Shown: positions 58,783 to 64,000 of the stretch, one piece after another
Position numbering within the stretch: position 1 is the first letter of the stretch
Layout: each line of letters opens with the position of its first letter
From: Bedellia somnulentella
Lineage: Eukaryota; Arthropoda; Insecta; Lepidoptera; Bedelliidae
Assembly: GCA_963576735.1 (NCBI GenBank)
Contig: OY755170.1
Span: 23,048,875 to 23,112,874, forward strand
Direction of reading: 5' to 3'
DNA: 64,000 nt
Translations under genes and position numbers: made by a program
The notes under the pieces: model-generated
Told to the model about the DNA's origin: nothing
The model's input: the letters and a program-made list of their open reading frames with translations, nothing else
Databases searched by the model: none

Positions 58783-59056
58783 ATGATACTATTACTTTCA
58801 TACATACATATACTCACGGCTATTAATCCTTAGATGGGGTAGCCAGAGCTAAGGAATTAGAAATTCCTCAGCCACATTTAGAAAATTGAGTGGAAGAAAG
58901 ATAGTTAAATAAAGGTTGTTGGTGATGGGTCTCCAACCGCAACGCCCAAAAATCCCTTAAAAGCCCTAATACCGTTAGTCGCCTCTTACGTATACCACCG
59001 GAAAAAAATAGGGTAGTGCTTTTCTAAGCCGAAACTACACAGCAATGATACTATTA
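58783..59056 (-). mobile_element. SINE-A, full-length
   Basis: Bounded by ATGATACTATTA copies (58783-58794, 59045-59056). Plus strand CATACATACATATACTCACG to TTCTAAGCCGAAACTACACAGC. Retroposed with a 12-bp duplication. Confidence 0.9.
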
Positions 59057-59079
59057 TTGTACCTATATTTTGGTAAATA

Positions 59080-59190
59080 ATGATCATCAATAATTTTCCC
59101 ACTCAACTTACACACACTGTTGAGGAATTGTTAATTTAGAAGTTTTGGATACTCCTCTTCAGGATTCGTAGCCGTGAGCATAATATAGGT
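59080..59190 (+). mobile_element. SINE-A relic, 5'-truncated
   Basis: CATCAATAATTTTCCCACTC, GTTGAGGAATTG and TCGTAGCCGTGAGCATAATA in order. Confidence 0.6.
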
Positions 59191-59435
59191 ATACTCGATG
59201 GACTTATATTTGTTATGCTAGTGATGATAATGATAAAAAGATAAAAGATGATTAGACACAGGTTTAATACTAACACCTCTCGCCATCTAGTGGATCAGTG
59301 AACAAACATTACATACTGTACTGTAATAGTCATGGTTGCCGTTTCGCATGTAATAGCTGAATAGCTCTTCATAGTTTTCATGAAGTGAAACTTTGAAAGG
59401 GTGCTAGAGCTACTAGTGCTCACATTCATACAAAT

Positions 59436-59545
59436 ACCGACACCATAAGTTTTCATGATGTAGGCAGAGACTTGATCGTCACGTTGTACGTTTCTGGCAA
59501 ATAATATTTATATACGCACATGTCCCTTTATTCGCTATATAAAAT
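59436..59545 (-). mobile_element. LINE-B relic
   Basis: GATGTAGGCAGAGACTTGAT, CACGTTGTACG..TCTGGCAAA and CATGTCCCTTTATTC match LINE-B antisense. Confidence 0.6.
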
Positions 59546-59608
59546 CAAATTTAATTTTCTGCTGTGGTCCTTAGCACCTCACAGTTTGTACACATTATAT
59601 ATAATAAT

Positions 59609-59855
59609 ACATACATACATATACTCACGGCTATAGATCCCTAGACGGGGTAGCCAGAGCTAAGGAATAACAAATTCCTCAGCTACTTTTGGAAATTCTA
59701 GTGGGGGAAAGATGGTAATTAAAAGGTTGTTGGCGACTGGTCTCCAACCGCATCGCCCAAAAATCCTTTAAAAGCCCCAATACCGTTAGTCGCCCCTTAC
59801 ATACAAACCACCGAAAGAAATGGGGTAGTGCTATTCTAAGCCGACACTACACGGC
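59609..59855 (-). mobile_element. SINE-A, full-length
   Basis: ATACATACATATACTCACGG, CTAGACGGGGTAGCCAGAGC, GGTCTCCAACCGCATCGCCC, and CTAAGCCGACACTACACGGC at the head. Target duplication not clear. Confidence 0.88.
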
Positions 59856-59907
59856 ATTAACCAAGATTAAACAAGTTATTTTTAAAAATGTTCCTTGGAT
59901 AATCCCG

Positions 59908-59970
59908 ATTTTTAAACATTACATTTAGAAGTGTGACCCGATCACACTTCTAAATGTAATGTTTAAAAAT
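59908..59970. repeat. Perfect 29-bp inverted repeat with 5-nt loop
   Basis: Arms 59908-59936 (ATTTTTAAACATTACATTTA...) and 59942-59970 are exact reverse complements; the loop is CCCGA. AT-rich arms with one GTGTGA at the loop side. No transposon ends or target duplication are evident. Confidence 0.9.
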
Positions 59971-61226
59971 AATACCTATTTTATGTTTCTCAAAGAAAGT
60001 AGACCTTTATTATATTCATGAATATGTTAATAAAAGTTATTGGCATTAAATCAAATCCAATCAGTATAAGCAAATCAATCGTAAAATACTAAAGCATTAT
60101 TTGCTCTTCATTACCCCAGTATTATGTTATAATCAATAATTTTATTACCGCCATTTATTAGTACAGTTTCATAGGTGTAGGTAACAGCAATGTACACTTG
60201 GGGACAATTTAAGTGGGAAATTGGCTTGATTGCATACATTTTGGATAAAATGTGAGATGTTTGGATTTACATAAATAATGTTTTTCATTTACTACAACCT
60301 TTAGGCGTTTAATAGGGATGAAAAGAATATGACATGGGGTTAAATAGGCTAATAATTATTGTTAACTAGGCTTTACTTACAAAACGAATAATATTGTGGT
60401 TAAGAAATAAGGTCGCTGTAAATTAAACGTTATTTATGCTAAAAATTAAAAATACAAGTATTTTTCACCACCTAAGTGATTTGTTTCTGAATGCTGATCA
60501 AAACAACATAATATTTACCAAATCTATGCCAAAACACAGCACAAGAAATCACTTCGAAGTTAAACTATAATTTCTAACTCATATCTGTATTATGATTATA
60601 TTTCAAAACTTTGCCATCAGCAATTATTCTAATAAGCCATTGAAAATAAAGACGTGCGTAAAACAGAACAAAATTTTCACGCAAGTGTACAATTTGTTCG
60701 AATATCTTAGATTTTCTATGTTGATTGGACTACGCGTTATTACTCTTATTTGAGTTGTCAATGTTTATGGCGATTTTATTATCCAAGAAATATTATTACT
60801 CTTTCTATTGCCGATGTATTAGTTCTCTGATTGGGACTATGCTGTGATTGACATAGAGTCGGTTAGAAAAGTTAATAGAGATGATATATTGAGATATGCA
60901 ATTTAAAATTAATTGCTTGTCGCTTAAACTTCATACCAAAACCAAAATTACAAATGGTGTATCTTTACTAAAGCTTAATTGAGTTCTTTTCTGTGTCCTT
61001 TTACACTGTTCATATAACGGAGATCTAAATAACAAAATCTTTTCATGCATATTCGATTTTGAATTTTTGTATATTTATTTAGGGATTTTATGAGTGATAC
61101 ACATACATGTTTTTTTATTGTACAGTAGAATTTTTTGCTTCTATTATATATTTTATAATTTTGGTTCGTGAAATTGAACAATAAGGTGAACTAATTAAAG
61201 ATAACGGTTTTATATATAAACATTAT
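59971..61226. other. AT-rich unique sequence
   Basis: Nothing recognised. Confidence 0.4.
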
Positions 61227-61491
61227 AAATATATACATACATACATACATATACTCACGGCTATAATTCCCTAAAAGGGGTAGCCAGAGCCAAGGAATTA
61301 TGAATTCCTCAGCCACTTTTAGAAGTTGAGTTGGGAAAAGGCGGTAAAATAAAGGTTTTTGGTGATGGGTCTCCAACCGCATTGCCCAAAAATCCAATAA
61401 AAAGCCCCAATACCCTTAGTCGCCTCTTACGACACCCGTGGGTAGAAAGGGGTAGCGACATTCTAAGCCGGCACTACACGGCAAATATATA
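61227..61491 (-). mobile_element. SINE-A, full-length, young
   Basis: Element 61236-61482 between AAATATATA copies (61227-61235, 61483-61491). Plus strand CATACATACATACATATACT to CTAAGCCGGCACTACACGGC. Same subfamily as 47474-47742. Confidence 0.9.
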
Positions 61492-62104
61492 TTTTCTAAA
61501 TATCTGTTCAAAAAGAAACTAATCAATAAAATAAACACAGAAAACATATTTATTACAGTTGAAGCAAAACTCAAGTCAGAATATTCAATCTTTTACTACG
61601 TTGTAAACTTGTTTTGGATAGAGGTTCACTCCGCAGCTCCAGCTAGATTCTTGATTTATGTAAATATTGGCTTTTTCCAACACAAATTCGAATTTAAACA
61701 GCATCGAGGTCTGTTAAGACTTTAATAAAGGCTTAAAACTTCTGAGGTTAAGGGTGGGACCCCTTCAAGTTGCTTTTACTCGGAGTTTCCCCATTTTGTT
61801 TAAATTTATTATACATAATGGACTTTAAAAGGATTTGAGAGAGTCTATTGAAAGAAACAAAAAATCCTCTACTTCTTTTTATTTGAACATTATAGAACAA
61901 AATACCCAATTGATCATTGCTTTTATTTCTTGGAGTAGAAATGCTAACAACGTATTTTTTTAACGCAGTCAGCTAAGTCTATTACAGTTATTTAGTGGGA
62001 AGGAAGATGGTGGTGGGATCGACCCCTGTTTAGAGCAAATATTGACATGAGAATTATGAATCGTTTTTCAAACTTGAATTTTATTATATCAGTATATGTG
62101 GTTT
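61492..62104. other. Unique sequence
   Basis: Nothing recognised. Confidence 0.4.
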
Positions 62105-62260
62105 ACATACAAACACATACTTATGCCATCAGTTTCATTAGACTATTGATGGCCAGATGGCCACTTTGCACAATCTTGGAAAACATCTCAAGATTTATTT
62201 AGATTGAATAGACTTTTCATTTATGACATTTTATCCATTAAACTATAGAGTAATGCCCTT
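62105..62260 (-). mobile_element. LINE-B relic
   Basis: CTTATGCCATCAGTTTCATT, GGCCACTTTGCACAATCTTGG and AACATCTCAAG..AGACTTTTCAT follow LINE-B antisense. Confidence 0.6.
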
Positions 62261-62364
62261 TTATCAGATTCTTTATTGTTATATTTATCATTAAGTATTA
62301 TTTTCAGCCAAAAGTCTTATACTGCTAGACATAGCCTTTCCCAAATAATTTTTACAACCACTAC

Positions 62365-62440
62365 CCTGTGCAGCCCTTATCCGTCAGCTTCCTATGACCT
62401 TCAACAAGTCGTCCGTCCACCTTTTGTGAGTCCTACTAGT
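62365..62440 (-). mobile_element. LINE-D internal fragment
   Basis: GTGCAGCCCTTATCCGTCAG, CTTCC..GACCTTCAACAAGTCGT, GTCCACCTTTTGTG; same region as 9244-9325. Confidence 0.6.
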
Positions 62441-62574
62441 TATCCACAATAAAGTTTGTGTTTAGCATGTCCTTACTAAATAGATCAGGTATCGATAGTT
62501 CATGTAAGATTTACTGCATTTACGTCCTTCTGTAGAATACTACAATTTTTCAAGTTAGTGGAATAGTGATGTAA

Positions 62575-62735
62575 ATCATCGTGAGGAAACTCACATAGCT
62601 GTGAGTTGTACTTCGCTTTGTGAGAGTGTATGTCTGTCTGGCCAAGTGGGTGCATTGCCCAAGATTTTTTTTTTCAAAATATTAGTACTTTTGTCATGAC
62701 TTCTCGGATTTACGGCGTGAACATTGAGGTAAGTA
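62575..62735 (+). mobile_element. SINE-C relic
   Basis: AATCATCGTGAGGAAACTCAC, GAGTTGTACTTCG, ATTAGTACTTTTGTCATGAC and ACGGCGTGAACATTGAG retain the family order. Confidence 0.65.
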
Positions 62736-63224
62736 TAGAAAAAATATTCCTATTATTTTTAAGTTAGAATATAACGTGTCGCAAAAGCATTTCTTAATGC
62801 CGAAATTTAGAGTTTATGTGCATTTTGAAAGTCTAGTTAAATTTAAAAAGATGCTTCTTTTGCATTACTCACGGTTTATTTGGTTACAAACAATCACCTC
62901 ATATTCCATTTATAGAATAAACTGACAATCTTTTCTTGATAGAAATTGTAATTGCAGGATTTAGTTCAATTGGTTAATTTCAATTTATTATAATCAAACC
63001 TACAACCCCTGGATTTAAGGGTAAGCCACCCAACAGTAAGACAATGGCTGCTTCCAATTTACTGTTATAGTTTTGACGTGTTGGCATTACTTTAATGCAC
63101 ACTAAAGAAAAAGATACTAGGTTTTAGAAAACCACTTAATATTCCAAAGACGTTGTACTACTGCAACTCTTTCAAGGATATTTGGAGTAAATTATATGTT
63201 TATGAAAAACATACCGGAACACTT

Positions 63225-63490
63225 TCATAAATGAGTTAGTAGGTGACCTACCCACTTATGACAGTTTTACAACCGTGGGTAAAGTGACAAGGCAAAAACT
63301 AATCTTTATTTTGAAAACCTGATGATAAACAGTGATATCTCGTGATAACCCCTATAATCATTACTACTCATGTGAGTACACTGTCCAAGCAAAACGTGGG
63401 TAATCTAGACACCAGGTGACAATGTCACGTATTGCTCAGAAGTATTAGTACCTCAGTCAACCCCTTCGAGGCTTTACGGCGTAAAATTAT
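63225..63490 (+). mobile_element. SINE-C, old copy
   Basis: The 3' half is clear: CATGTGAGTACACTGTCCAA, GCAAAACGTGGGTAATCTAG, ACACCAGGTGACAATGTCAC, AACCCCTTCGAGGC, ACGGCGTAAA. The 5' half is poorly kept. Confidence 0.7.
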
Positions 63491-64000
63491 TAATTTTATT
63501 CCTCGAAAATATTATGTGTCGAGAAAACTAACACCAAAAACTTCATTTAATAATATACTTATACACATAACTCACAATCGAATTATTCCTAATACTCGAT
63601 TCTAAATAGCAATTTTAACGCCTTGTATCTAAAATTGTCAAGATAGTAATATAGTAGATGATACTCTTGAGACTAATAACATATACAATAAATTGTATAT
63701 TTTAACAAAAGCTAGATCGAGCTCATGAGGATCAGTCAATATATATGGAACATATCATTGTAAATGGAACTTAGCCAAATAATAGGTAAATTAGTGTATT
63801 TTATCGATAATTCTACTCGTAAGATCCCTGGTTTCTTTTTGACATTGTTGCGTTGCTTATATATGCAAAGAGCTCATATTATCCACAGCTATAACCAAAT
63901 GGTAATTGATTTTGAAACTAAATGTTCTGTACAAAATCTCTCCTGATTAAGAATCTGTAGTTTTAAAGTTGCATAAGAAATAAAAGGTGATTCATTGGAA
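63491..64000. other. AT-rich unique sequence to window end
   Basis: The 60-codon plus frame at 63764-63946 has no recognisable motif. Nothing else seen. Confidence 0.4.

Noticed and set aside
1..64000. CRISPR arrays, operons, bacterial promoters or terminators
   Set aside because: No regularly spaced direct repeats, no prokaryotic gene organisation. The sequence is eukaryotic. The TATG/AAGT/TTATG arrays are retroelement tails.
1..64000. rRNA genes, endogenous retrovirus or other viral genes
   Set aside because: No recognisable rRNA stretch, LTR pairs, protease/integrase motifs or viral structural proteins were seen.

Overview
This 64 kb window looks like non-coding nuclear DNA of a moth or butterfly (Lepidoptera). 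It is AT-rich and eukaryotic in character. There is no operon structure, no convincing intact host protein-coding gene, and no ORF longer than about 130 codons. The order is suggested by the repeats: LINE 3' ends carrying the 'GGCCTATGTCCAGCAGTGG' type of sequence, and the short element containing 'TTAGTCGCCTCTTACG', both of which I associate with lepidopteran genomes. That attribution rests on recognition, not on a search.

Most of what can be annotated is transposable-element debris. The families are: (i) LINE-B, a non-LTR retrotransposon seen only as 5'-truncated 3' ends. These encode the C-terminal part of the reverse-transcriptase polyprotein and end in (TATG)n or (AAGT)n tails. (ii) SINE-A, about 250 bp and very abundant, whose last 20 bases resemble the LINE-B end. 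(iii) SINE-C, about 390 bp with a tRNA-like head, again ending GGCGTGAAC plus a short-repeat tail. (iv) LINE-D 3' fragments. (v) SINE-G, a tRNA-headed element on the minus strand. (vi) a 145-bp LINE-type tail called F. (vii) DNA-transposon MITEs: two piggyBac-type copies with TTAA sites, two strongly palindromic copies with a TTA/ATA site, and one with a TAA site. (viii) a composite, partly palindromic element carrying a complete tRNA-like cloverleaf (10.3 kb and 37.4-37.9 kb).

Layout: 0-1.7 kb repeats; 2.6-3.3 kb a GC-richer, coding-like but broken minus-strand block; 4-9 kb mostly unique; 9-20.9 kb dense LINE/SINE insertions, including a LINE-B with a 5' inversion at 12.6 kb; 21.8-24.5 kb MITEs and SINE-C; 24.5-35.6 kb mostly unique, with small GC-rich islands at 28.2, 30.0 and 34.1 kb; 35.7-38.2 kb nested repeats; 38.2-43.9 kb almost repeat-free, with promoter- or UTR-like GC islands; 43.9-47.8 kb heavily nested SINE/MITE/LINE copies; 47.8-50.2 kb unique; 50.2-51.5 kb repeats ending in a 198-bp near-perfect palindrome; 51.5-55 kb mostly unique; 55-64 kb scattered old and young SINE-A/LINE-B/SINE-C copies and a perfect 29-bp hairpin at 59.9 kb.

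The repeats appear to form a community: LINE-B probably supplied the machinery for SINE-A and SINE-C, because all three end alike and show 9-12 bp target-site duplications. The unique GC-rich islands may be regulatory DNA or untranslated exons of a neighbouring gene, but nothing here proves that. The ORFs that look longest are mostly repeats or chance reading frames.
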